DNA of 5,345 bases. It comes from Frankiales bacterium. GTDB lineage: Bacteria > Actinomycetota > Actinomycetes > Mycobacteriales > Jatrophihabitantaceae. Made by a program: the position numbers and the translations under genes. Below the pieces are notes generated by a model. It worked only from the letters and a program-made list of their open reading frames with translations, ran no database searches and was not told the origin of the DNA. The stretch lies in contig JAOPUY010000451.1 in NCBI GenBank assembly GCA_025963265.1, positions 1 to 5,345 of the forward strand. Reading direction: 5' to 3'. Positions within the stretch are counted from its first letter, which is position 1, and each line of letters begins with the position of its first letter. Positions 1-5,210 of the stretch are shown piece by piece.

Positions 1-967
1 CGTCTGGGGCGAGCCCGACCACGACAAGTCGATAGACGTGATCCATCGGGCACTCGACGCCGGTATCAACTTCATCGACACCGCCGACTTCTACTCCCAG
101 GGCGAGTCCGAGGAGATCGTCGGCAAAGCGCTCGTCGGAGGGCGTCGCGACGAGGTGGTGCTGGCCAGCAAGGCGGGCCTGCCGATCGGTGCCGAGCGCA
201 ACCAGCGCGGCAACTCCCGGCGCTGGCTGACCACTGAGGTCGAGAACAGCCTGCGCCGGCTCGGGACCGATCACCTCGACCTGTACCAGATCCACCGGCC
301 GGACGACGTCACCGATCTGGAGGAGACGCTGGCCGCGCTGACCGACCTCGTTCGCGCTGGCAAGATCAGGTACTTCGGCTGCTCGACCTTCCCGGCGCAC
401 CGGATTGTGGAGTCGCACTGGGTGGCCGAGCGCCGCGGGCTCTACCGCTTCGTCACCGAGCAGCCGCCGTACTCCATCCTCGCCCGCGGGATCGAGCGCG
501 AGGTGCTGCCCGTGACGCAGCAGTTCGACATGGGCGTGCTGGTCTGGAGTCCGCTGGCCGGCGGCTGGCTCACCGGTCGATTCCGAGCGGGCCAAGAGCC
601 GCCCGCGACCCAGCGCCGCCAGATCATGCCCGACCGCTGGGACCCGGCTGATCGCGCTTACCAGGAGAAGTTGGCCGCGGTGGAGCGGCTCGCCGTGCTC
701 GCCGAGCAAGCGGGGATGTCGCTCATTGAGATGGCGTTGGCGTTCACCGTGAGCCCCCCGGGTGTCACCAGCGCCATCATCGGTCCGCGCACCCAGCCCC
801 ATTTTGACTCGCAAATCGCCGCCGGTGAGACCGTGCTGGGGGCCGACCTCCTCGACGCGATCGACCAGATCGTCGCACCCGGCGTCACTATCGACGCCCG
901 GGACGGCGGCTACGCCCCGCCCGCACTCCGCGATTCCAGTCTGCGTCGGCGTCCCGTCCGCCAATGA
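1..967 (+). CDS. Aldo/keto reductase, 5'-truncated by the window edge
   Basis: NAD(P)H-dependent oxidoreductase of the aldo/keto reductase superfamily, a cytoplasmic TIM barrel that reduces aldehydes or ketones; the physiological substrate cannot be read from sequence. The frame is open from base 2 and reads VWGEPDHDKSID before the GTG at 38, so that GTG is internal and roughly 30 N-terminal residues lie outside the window. The full catalytic tetrad is visible: Asp (77-79) and Tyr (92-94) in the DTADFY motif, Lys (170-172) in LASKAG and His (293-295) in QIHRPD. Later landmarks are GCSTF, the EQPPYS strand, VLVWSPLAGGWLTG and the cofactor-binding SAIIGPR segment near the C-terminus. These fit the 'predicted oxidoreductase' branch related to potassium-channel beta subunits. 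The stop TGA is at 965-967. The gene looks intact. No linked pathway gene is in view; the downstream methyltransferase starts 128 bases later. Confidence 0.95.
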   Translation, partial: VWGEPDHDKSIDVIHRALDAGINFIDTADFYSQGESEEIVGKALVGGRRDEVVLASKAGLPIGAERNQRGNSRRWLTTEVENSLRRLGTDHLDLYQIHRPDDVTDLEETLAALTDLVRAGKIRYFGCSTFPAHRIVESHWVAERRGLYRFVTEQPPYSILARGIEREVLPVTQQFDMGVLVWSPLAGGWLTGRFRAGQEPPATQRRQIMPDRWDPADRAYQEKLAAVERLAVLAEQAGMSLIEMALAFTVSPPGVTSAIIGPRTQPHFDSQIAAGETVLGADLLDAIDQIVAPGVTIDARDGGYAPPALRDSSLRRRPVRQ

Positions 968-1087
968 ACGGCGCGGCTCGGCGGTCGAGCAGCGGACGCC
1001 GAGCCGTGATTGCTGCTCGTGTCGGCGCGGGGGAAAACACCCGCCAGCGCACAGGTTGCGTTAAGGTTCGGTCATCGCGTCCGAATC

Positions 1088-1093
1088 GAGGGG
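1088..1093 (+). promoter_or_regulatory. Ribosome binding site deciding the methyltransferase start
   Basis: GAGGGG lies just before the ATG at 1096 (gap of 2 bases after the G run, 4 after GAGG). An in-frame ATG at 964 also exists, overlapping the reductase stop as ATGA, but it has no ribosome site, and the 44 residues it would add are a basic, low-complexity stretch typical of translated non-coding DNA. I therefore prefer 1096. The spacing is shorter than ideal. Confidence 0.5.
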
Positions 1094-1095
1094 AT

Positions 1096-2229
1096 ATGAG
1101 CGCCGAATTCACGGCAACAGACCGCGAGATCCGCCTGCTGAAGATCAAGCGGGACGTGATTGGCCGAGCCAAGCGAGTTGTGAGCAGGCTGCGTGGTGCC
1201 GGTGACCTCGAAGCCGGCGCCGTCGAGCCGGTCGGTCACGCTGACCCGAGCGCTTCGAAGCCCAGCGCTCCGCGGACGTCTGCGGCAACGCGCACGTTCG
1301 TCACCGAGTGGCCGTCCACGCTTGAGGTCACCGTCGAGGAATACTCCTATTTCCGCGGCATCCTCCACGTCGAGGGTTACGCGAGCTGTGCCGATCAGGT
1401 GATCGGCACCGGCTTCGTGGGCTTGGATGACGAGCTGCAGAAGATGACCACGCTCGGCGGCGAGACCGAAACTGAGGCGGCGGCGGGGGAGCATCATTTC
1501 GTCTTCGGTGTGGCCAAGAACGATCACGAGGTCGCGCGCGAGACGTCGCTGGTCATCTACCTGAAGTCCGGTCGGTTGATCCGCATCGACCAGCCGGCGC
1601 TGCTGGCCCTGAAGTCAAACCCGGTCGGAGTGATTCATGACGCGTTCCGGACGTCGGTCAAGTCCACCGTCGCGGCGCGGGTGCTGGAGATCGGGTCGCG
1701 GGCGCGATCGGGCAACACCTACCGGGACTGGATGCCGGAGGACTCGACCTACACGGGTTTCGACGTGCTGGACGGGGAAAACGTCGACGTCGTCGGCGAC
1801 GCGCACACCTTGTCGAAGTACTTCTCCGGTGAGACGTTTGACGCCGTGTTCGCGATCTCGACGTTCGAGCATCTGGCCATGCCGTGGGTGGCGGCGGCTG
1901 AGATCAACCGGGTGCTCAAGCCGGGTGGCCTGGTCTACCTGGCCACTCACCAGACCTGGCCGGTGCACGATGCGCCCTGGGACTTCTACCGATTCTCCGA
2001 ATTCTCCTGGGTCACCTTGTTCAATGCCTACAGTGGCTTCGAGATCGTCTCGGTGGCGATGGCGGAGCCCGCGCAAGTGGTCGCGAAGGTCGCCAATGAC
2101 GCGACGCTGGGGCTCGAGCTACAGCCGGCCTTCCTCAGCTCCGCGGTGTTGGCCCGCAAGGTCGCAGACACCGACCTGCACTGGGACGTCGACGTCGCAT
2201 CCGTCGTGCACGACGCCTACCCGATGTGA
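1096..2229 (+). CDS. Class I SAM-dependent methyltransferase with an unassigned N-terminal domain
   Basis: Predicted 377-residue cytoplasmic methyltransferase of the Methyltransf_11 type, using S-adenosylmethionine; the acceptor is unknown. Residues 1-35 form a charged, Lys/Arg-rich helix, 36-70 a probably disordered linker, and about 72-175 a beta-rich domain (EEYSYFRGILHVEGYA onward) that I do not recognise. The Rossmann fold begins at V196: motif I is VLEIGSRARSG, a degenerate form of the glycine loop; D223 in GFDVLDGEN is the likely ribose-binding acid; D235-A236 in VGDAH is motif III; DAVFAISTFEHL (249-260) is motif IV; NRVLKPGG (271-278) is motif V/VI. The following HQTWPVHDAPWDFYRF segment probably shapes the acceptor site. 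Relatives of this type often sit among glycosyltransferase or cell-surface genes, but none is visible here. The stop TGA (2227-2229) is followed by a strong terminator, so this is the last gene of its transcript. Confidence 0.85.
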   Translation: MSAEFTATDREIRLLKIKRDVIGRAKRVVSRLRGAGDLEAGAVEPVGHADPSASKPSAPRTSAATRTFVTEWPSTLEVTVEEYSYFRGILHVEGYASCADQVIGTGFVGLDDELQKMTTLGGETETEAAAGEHHFVFGVAKNDHEVARETSLVIYLKSGRLIRIDQPALLALKSNPVGVIHDAFRTSVKSTVAARVLEIGSRARSGNTYRDWMPEDSTYTGFDVLDGENVDVVGDAHTLSKYFSGETFDAVFAISTFEHLAMPWVAAAEINRVLKPGGLVYLATHQTWPVHDAPWDFYRFSEFSWVTLFNAYSGFEIVSVAMAEPAQVVAKVANDATLGLELQPAFLSSAVLARKVADTDLHWDVDVASVVHDAYPM

Positions 2230-2275
2230 CCATCCCGCGGCTAGCAGCCCTGCCGCACTGGGGCGTTGCTGGGCC

Positions 2276-2304
2276 AAAAGCGTCCCCGCGGGGACGCTTT
2301 TTTT
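2276..2304 (+). terminator. Rho-independent terminator after the methyltransferase
   Basis: An 11-bp perfect stem (2276-2286 paired with 2291-2301) encloses the tetraloop CGCG and runs into seven T residues (2298-2304). It lies 47 bases after the methyltransferase stop. Read from the other strand the same stem is followed by only four T residues, so it may also weakly end the minus-strand transcript arriving from 2337; that second role is inference. Confidence 0.92.
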
Positions 2305-2336
2305 GTCCCGCGATCGTCCCTCGACTCGAGTCCGCC

Positions 2337-2459
2337 CTAGTGCAGGATCGGCCCGACGTGATCCGGGTGGGCACCGTGGCGGTCACAGTAGTCCAACTCG
2401 CAGGCTGAGCAGGTGGCCGTTGCGGGCTCCGAGCAGTCGGGATTCGCGCATTCCGTCAT
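2337..2459 (-). CDS. 40-residue Cys/His-rich, probable zinc-binding peptide
   Basis: A short reading frame of 40 codons, ATG at 2459 down to TAG at 2337. The protein has five Cys and four His: C4, C9, C17, C20, C25, H28, H31, H34 and the C-terminal H40. The core CSACELDYCDRHGAHPDH (17-34) has the spacing C-x2-C-x4-C-x2-H-x2-H-x2-H, reminiscent of AN1 or B-box zinc fingers, and C4/C9 could complete a second site. Such density in 40 codons of GC-rich DNA is unlikely to be chance, and the frame ends cleanly before the terminator. It starts 52 bases after the stop of the repeat protein on the same strand, so co-transcription is likely. The weak point is the start: no clear ribosome site precedes it, and a hairpin sits at 2474-2489. 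Function unknown; a metal-binding or protein-protein adaptor role is only inferred. Confidence 0.62.
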   Translation of the reverse strand: MTECANPDCSEPATATCSACELDYCDRHGAHPDHVGPILH

Positions 2460-2473
2460 GCAAATAGTGTGCT

Positions 2474-2489
2474 ACTTCAACGGTGAAGT
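2474..2489. repeat. Perfect hairpin between the repeat protein and the small Cys/His gene
   Basis: ACTTCA (2474-2479) and TGAAGT (2484-2489) form a 6-bp perfect inverted repeat with a 4-base loop. It lies in the 52-base gap between the two minus-strand genes, 15 bases upstream of the 40-codon gene. It has no T tract, so it is more likely a processing or attenuation hairpin, or an operator, than a terminator. Confidence 0.4.
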
Positions 2490-2511
2490 CGCAGTCTGCT
2501 GACGTCCCTGC

Positions 2512-3051
2512 TCAGGCCGTTGTGTCGACGAGCAAGCCTTGCTGCAGGGTGTTGGCCAACGAGGACAGGCTGACGCCGCTCTGCGAGAGCAGGTCGGCCA
2601 GGCTGGTCCCGCTGGTCAGGCTGTTCTTCAGACTGGTGGAGTCTGTTCCGAGCAGGGTGCTCAGCTCGTCCAGCAAGTCAGAGGAGCCGGAGGACGTGGC
2701 GGACGAGCTCGATGACGTCGGCGGCGCGGTGGACGCGCCGCCTTTGCCGCCCCGATGATGGGGGCCGCCGACCGCACTGGCGATCTTCTGCGCGATCTCG
2801 GTCGGGTTGCCGCCGCCAGCCGGCGAGGACGGCATATTGCTGACCAGGGCCGAGTCGAGGTCGTCGGTGGACACGCCCTTCTCCTTGGCCACGTCATTCA
2901 AGCTCTTTCCGGATTTGAGCTCGTCGTTCAGATCGCTGGTGCTCATGCCGAAGAGCTGCGCGGCGACGTCGACGGCTGACTTCGGCTTGGTTGAGCCCTG
3001 AGTCGAGAAGGCCGACGTCGCCGACGTGTTCAGCCCGGAGATACTGGTCAT
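2512..3051 (-). CDS. Hypothetical Ser/Thr-rich protein with two diverged helical modules
   Basis: Predicted 179 residues. The start is set at the ATG at 3051 because AAAGGA sits 6 bases upstream; an in-frame start at 3150 would add 33 residues that look like translated leader. The N-terminus (1-25, MTSISGLNTS...) is Ser/Thr-rich, with no signal peptide, membrane helix or Cys. Residues 31-69 and 131-169 align without gaps at an offset of exactly 100, sharing 14 of 39 positions, with pattern L-x-G ... L-x3-L-x-SG-x-SL-x-D ... GVS-x3-L-x3-L. The SGKSLNDVAKEKGVS core resembles the short helical module of DUF2680-like and other Gram-positive hypothetical proteins. Between the modules lie NPTEIAQKIASAV (82-94), a His/Gly/Lys patch (GGPHHRGGKGG) and a Ser-rich linker (112-124). 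I cannot name a function; the build suggests a flexible two-headed binding protein. Base and codon use match the neighbours. Confidence 0.82.
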   Translation of the reverse strand: MTSISGLNTSATSAFSTQGSTKPKSAVDVAAQLFGMSTSDLNDELKSGKSLNDVAKEKGVSTDDLDSALVSNMPSSPAGGGNPTEIAQKIASAVGGPHHRGGKGGASTAPPTSSSSSATSSGSSDLLDELSTLLGTDSTSLKNSLTSGTSLADLLSQSGVSLSSLANTLQQGLLVDTTA

Positions 3052-3057
3052 CTGGAT

Positions 3058-3063
3058 TCCTTT
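3058..3063 (-). promoter_or_regulatory. Ribosome binding site of the repeat protein
   Basis: On the minus strand AAAGGA (3063 to 3058) precedes the ATG at 3051 with 6 bases between. This is near-ideal spacing and is the main reason for choosing this start over the in-frame ATG at 3150. Confidence 0.7.
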
Positions 3064-3078
3064 GCTGGCTGGAGCTCC

Positions 3079-3094
3079 GCGGCCGAATGGCCGC
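3079..3094. repeat. GC-rich hairpin in the 5' leader of the repeat protein
   Basis: GCGGCC (3079-3084) and GGCCGC (3089-3094) form a perfect 6-bp stem with a 4-base loop, 15 bases upstream of the ribosome site of the minus-strand repeat protein. It could affect translation or bind a regulator, but GC-rich DNA produces such hairpins often. Apart from this, nothing firm was found in the 201-base spacer 3052-3252: no RNA gene and no complete promoter. Confidence 0.3.
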
Positions 3095-3252
3095 TCTGCA
3101 GCTGAAATCGCCCGCGGCCACGCCCGGTTGAGCAGCGCACGGCAAGTCATAGCCGGGTGCCAGGAAGTGGGGCCGATTGCCAGCCCGCACTTAATGGCGG
3201 CATCAGGCGCGCCTAAGTCTCAATGTCAAGTCGAGAGTCTATTTTGGGGCCT

Positions 3253-3435
3253 ATGAGACGAGATTCGGTCGTTGACCGCGAGTTGCGGCTCTGCCGGTGC
3301 GGCCACATCCAGCTGGCCCACGAGCATCACCGGCCGGGTGAGGACTGCGGGCTGTGCGGAGCGAAGATCTGCGCGAGGTTCAGCGCAATCGAGAGCGCGC
3401 CAACGCCGTCCCGGCCCAAGTCCGGCCGAGTCTGA
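3253..3435 (+). CDS. 60-residue Cys/His-rich, probable zinc-ribbon protein
   Basis: Small cytoplasmic protein with one compact metal-site module: C14-x-C16-G-H18 followed by A22-H23-E-H25-H26-R-P-G, then D31-C32-x2-C35 and C40. The arrangement CxCGH ... AHxHxRPGxDCxxC is one I associate with short hypothetical proteins of actinobacteria, and it would bind one zinc with spare His/Cys ligands. The C-terminal 17 residues are Pro/Ser/Arg-rich and probably disordered. An ATG at 3223 is in frame but adds ten uninformative residues and has no ribosome site. The ATG at 3253 has a weak GGGG (3246-3249) three bases upstream, so it is preferred, with uncertainty. The gene is divergent from the repeat protein. 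Function is unknown; nucleic-acid or protein binding is only a guess from the fold type. Confidence 0.7.
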   Translation: MRRDSVVDRELRLCRCGHIQLAHEHHRPGEDCGLCGAKICARFSAIESAPTPSRPKSGRV

Positions 3436-3439
3436 GTTC

Positions 3440-3465
3440 GGAAGCTGGATCTCTGGGGCGCTTCC
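3440..3465 (+). other. Possible weak stem-loop after the 60-codon gene
   Basis: GGAAGC (3440-3445) pairs with GCTTCC (3460-3465) across a 14-base loop, starting 5 bases after the stop codon at 3435. No T tract follows. It may mark a transcript end or be chance; the rest of the 156-base gap up to 3591 contains only the promoter described next. Confidence 0.2.
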
Positions 3466-3535
3466 CCGACGAACCACCCTTCTAAGCCAAACCACTTCGA
3501 ACGGGGCCCCTTGGGGCTGGCAGTCGAGTGCCGCC

Positions 3536-3565
3536 TGGACGAGGTGCGGGGTGGCTACTTACACT
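3536..3565 (+). promoter_or_regulatory. Predicted housekeeping-type promoter of the 56-codon gene
   Basis: TGGACG (3536-3541, four of six matches to TTGACA) is followed after 18 bases by TACACT (3560-3565), which fits the actinobacterial -10 pattern TAnnnT. Transcription would begin near 3572, giving a leader of about 20 bases that holds the ribosome site. The palindrome at 3559-3572 covers the -10, so regulation by a repressor is likely. Confidence 0.5.
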
Positions 3566-3572
3566 GGTGTAA
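3559..3572. promoter_or_regulatory. Palindromic operator candidate TTACAC-TG-GTGTAA
   Basis: Perfect 6-bp arms, TTACAC and GTGTAA, separated by two bases, directly over the predicted -10 box and start region. The size and A/T-edged arms resemble sites of small dimeric repressors such as TetR-family proteins. It does not resemble an actinobacterial Zur box as I know it. The regulator is not encoded in the window. Confidence 0.5.
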
Positions 3573-3580
3573 TTCGTCGT

Positions 3581-3587
3581 GAGGAGG
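3581..3587 (+). promoter_or_regulatory. Strong ribosome binding site of the 56-codon gene
   Basis: GAGGAGG, close to the ideal anti-16S complement, ends 4 bases before the ATG at 3592. It is the best Shine-Dalgarno sequence in the window and strongly supports translation of this short frame. Confidence 0.8.
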
Positions 3588-3591
3588 CGCC

Positions 3592-3762
3592 ATGTTGGTG
3601 CTCGATGGTCCAGACATCTGTTCGAACGAGGCGTGCGCGCGTCGCTACAACTCGGAGTTCTCCGGATGGGGTGGCGCCTGCGATGAGTGCACGGCGCTCT
3701 CGGACGACCACTTCAGCGGCAAGCACGTCACGCCTGATCCAGATTGCCAAGACTGCACCTGA
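3592..3762 (+). CDS. 56-residue protein with eight paired Cys/His ligands, probable two-zinc fold
   Basis: A short frame (ATG 3592, TGA 3760-3762) with its own promoter, a palindrome over it and a near-perfect ribosome site. The acidic 56-residue product has six Cys and two His, all in neat pairs: C10-x4-C15, C30-x2-C33, H40-x4-H45 and C52-x2-C55. Eight ligands in four pairs suit two tetrahedral zinc sites, possibly interleaved. Around them are ARRYNSEFSGWGG (16-28) and DDHFSGKH (38-45). No signal peptide or membrane segment is seen. I do not recognise the family. It could be a metal-buffering, regulatory or adaptor protein; all of these are inference. It converges on the CoA-transferase gene with only 9 bases between the stop codons, leaving no room for a terminator, so the two transcripts probably overlap. 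Confidence 0.8.
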   Translation: MLVLDGPDICSNEACARRYNSEFSGWGGACDECTALSDDHFSGKHVTPDPDCQDCT

Positions 3763-3771
3763 GCGAGCGGC

Positions 3772-5190
3772 TCACAACCCGACTCGCTCGACCCGCTCCA
3801 GACCGTCAGCCCACTCGGCTCGGTCGCGGCCGAGGCTCCCGGCCGGATCCGTGAGATAGGCCGGCACGCCGACGAGGTGTCCGGGAATCGGCACGGCCCG
3901 AGCATCGCCCCACTCGGTCGTCACCGGCTCGGTGTCGCTGGCGGACCAGTCCGCCCCGGACCCGGTCCGTCCGTCCGGCGTCGGCCAGCTCATGAGCACG
4001 TTGGCCGCGCCGATCAGCGAACAAGCCACGGTCGAGCTCGCGCCGGTCCGGAGCCGATAGCTCAGCGCGTCGATGACCGCGGTGGCCAACAGATAGCCGG
4101 CGCCGTGATCCAACGCCTGGGCCGGCAGCGGGTGCGGCTGCTCACCGTCCCCGCCCGCGGCCGCGATCCCGCAGCTCATCTGAACCAAGCTGTCGAAGCC
4201 CCGCCGCGAAGTCCACGGACCGCTCCACCCGTAGGCGTTCAAGCGCGCGTCGATCAGGGTCGGGTTCAACGCCCGCAGAGCGGCCACGGGATATCCGAGC
4301 GCGTCGAGGGCCTCGCCCCGCAGCCCACTGATCAGCACATCTGCGGTGCGCACCAGCGCCTCGAACCGGCCGCGATCGCCGGACTCGCGCAAGTCCAGGG
4401 CCGCGCACCGCTTGCCGGCGGTGGTGATCGGAAGCAGCGCCGCCACCTCCTGAAACCCGGGCGGGTCGATCCGCAGGACCTCGGCGCCGTAGCCGGCCAG
4501 GAATCGGCTCGCGATCGGCCCGGCGATGACGCGGGTGAGGTCGAGAACCCGAACGCCGGCCAGCGGGCGCAGCGGATCGGGCCGCCCCGAGTCGCGCGAG
4601 GACTGACCGGCCGTCGAGTAACGGGTGATCCGAGCCCACGGCTCCCGAGCGGCCGCCCGGCCTGCTGGGCTGCTGGCCCAGCCGACGCGGTCGTGCATCG
4701 CGGCGGCGCAGCCACCGGCTTGGACGACGGCCGTCTCGAGCTCCACCCGATCCCACCGAGCCACCGCCGCGGCAACGTCGGCCCGTTCTGTGGCTGAGCC
4801 GAGCACCCGCTCGACCGCCGCTCGATGGTGGGCGTAGTTGGTGTGCAGGCGGATCCACCCATCGGCGGCTCGGTAGTCCCCGGCGATCGGATCCCAGACG
4901 GCCGGCCGGGTCCAGCCCTTCGGCGCGAAGAGGGCTTCGCTCTTGAACGCCGCGCTGGCCGCTCGCCGATCGACCACGACCGCGGGCGGCGTTTGGCCCG
5001 TCACGGCCTGGCGAAACTCAGCCACCGCCCGCGTCGCTGCGGCCACGGTGGCGGCGGCGAATCCGGTCACGTCGAACACCGACGGCAACTGGCCGCCCGC
5101 GCCGGAGAAGCGCACGTCAGCCCTCGGTTGGCCGTCCTCGGTCGTGGGCGAGAGAAAGTCCAGCAGGGCCGGCGCACTGTCGATGTCCAC
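3772..5190 (-). CDS. Family III (CaiB/BaiF) CoA-transferase, 472 residues
   Basis: Predicted to move coenzyme A between organic acids through an enzyme-bound aspartyl-CoA thioester. The start is taken as GTG at 5190 because GAGGAG (5200-5205) lies 9 bases upstream; a TTG at 5226 would add 12 residues but sits at the predicted transcript start. Residues about 75-190 look like the small linker domain of the family (DYRAADGWIRLHTNYAHH..., then GGCAAAMHDRVGW and a basic segment). The Rossmann-like domain follows from about 208: PLAGVRVLDLTRVIAGP, GYGAEVLRIDPP, GKRCAALDLR, DVLISGLR and NPTLIDARLNAYG. The ALDHG motif carries the likely catalytic Asp, D361. The C-terminal TTEWGDARAVPIPG is typical of the family. 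This order (linker domain first) differs from classic CaiB or formyl-CoA transferase, where the nucleotide fold is N-terminal. The substrate is unknown. Divergent from the HTH/citrate-synthase-like gene. Confidence 0.9.
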   Translation of the reverse strand: MDIDSAPALLDFLSPTTEDGQPRADVRFSGAGGQLPSVFDVTGFAAATVAAATRAVAEFRQAVTGQTPPAVVVDRRAASAAFKSEALFAPKGWTRPAVWDPIAGDYRAADGWIRLHTNYAHHRAAVERVLGSATERADVAAAVARWDRVELETAVVQAGGCAAAMHDRVGWASSPAGRAAAREPWARITRYSTAGQSSRDSGRPDPLRPLAGVRVLDLTRVIAGPIASRFLAGYGAEVLRIDPPGFQEVAALLPITTAGKRCAALDLRESGDRGRFEALVRTADVLISGLRGEALDALGYPVAALRALNPTLIDARLNAYGWSGPWTSRRGFDSLVQMSCGIAAAGGDGEQPHPLPAQALDHGAGYLLATAVIDALSYRLRTGASSTVACSLIGAANVLMSWPTPDGRTGSGADWSASDTEPVTTEWGDARAVPIPGHLVGVPAYLTDPAGSLGRDRAEWADGLERVERVGL

Positions 5191-5199
5191 CCCTGAAGT

Positions 5200-5205
5200 C
5201 TCCTC
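5200..5205 (-). promoter_or_regulatory. Ribosome binding site deciding the CoA-transferase start
   Basis: On the minus strand GAGGAG (5205 to 5200) lies 9 bases before the GTG at 5190. The alternative upstream TTG at 5226 has no ribosome site and falls about where transcription should begin. Confidence 0.6.
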
Positions 5206-5210
5206 GACTC

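Noticed and set aside
1031..1067. Possible alternative-sigma promoter (GGGAAA ... GGTT) or TAAGGT -10 before the methyltransferase
   Set aside because: The GGGAAA to GTT spacing is longer than I expect for stress-sigma promoters and no -35 supports TAAGGT. Too weak to list as a feature.
964..1095. Upstream in-frame ATG at 964, overlapping the reductase stop as ATGA, as methyltransferase start
   Set aside because: The overlap looks like translational coupling, but there is no ribosome site and the added 44 residues are basic and low in complexity. The GAGGGG before 1096 and the protein's sensible N-terminus favour 1096.
2226..2408. 60-codon plus-strand frame with GTG overlapping the methyltransferase stop
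   Set aside because: It contains the intrinsic terminator and lies opposite the Cys/His peptide gene, with no recognisable protein features.
1637..2467. Long plus-strand open frame over the methyltransferase and terminator
   Set aside because: The translation is Arg/Ser/Pro-rich with no domain and it reads through the strong terminator. It is a shadow of the real gene in another frame.
3052..3150. N-terminal extension of the repeat protein to an ATG at 3150
   Set aside because: The extra 33 residues are Arg/Ala/Pro-rich with no ribosome site, whereas AAAGGA sits 6 bases before the ATG at 3051.
3200..3229. Perfect TTGACA -35 on the minus strand at 3229-3224, upstream of the repeat protein
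   Set aside because: No acceptable -10 lies 16-19 bases downstream; the best hexamers (CCTGAT, TGATGC) match poorly. It remains possible with an atypical -10.
3506..3517. GCCC-CTTG-GGGC hairpin between the two plus-strand Cys/His genes
   Set aside because: The stem is only 4 bp with no T tract, and such palindromes are frequent in GC-rich DNA.
3877..4797. 306-codon plus-strand open frame opposite the CoA-transferase
   Set aside because: The composition is Arg/Gly/Pro-rich, without domains. The antisense frame stays open because of codon bias of the real minus-strand gene.
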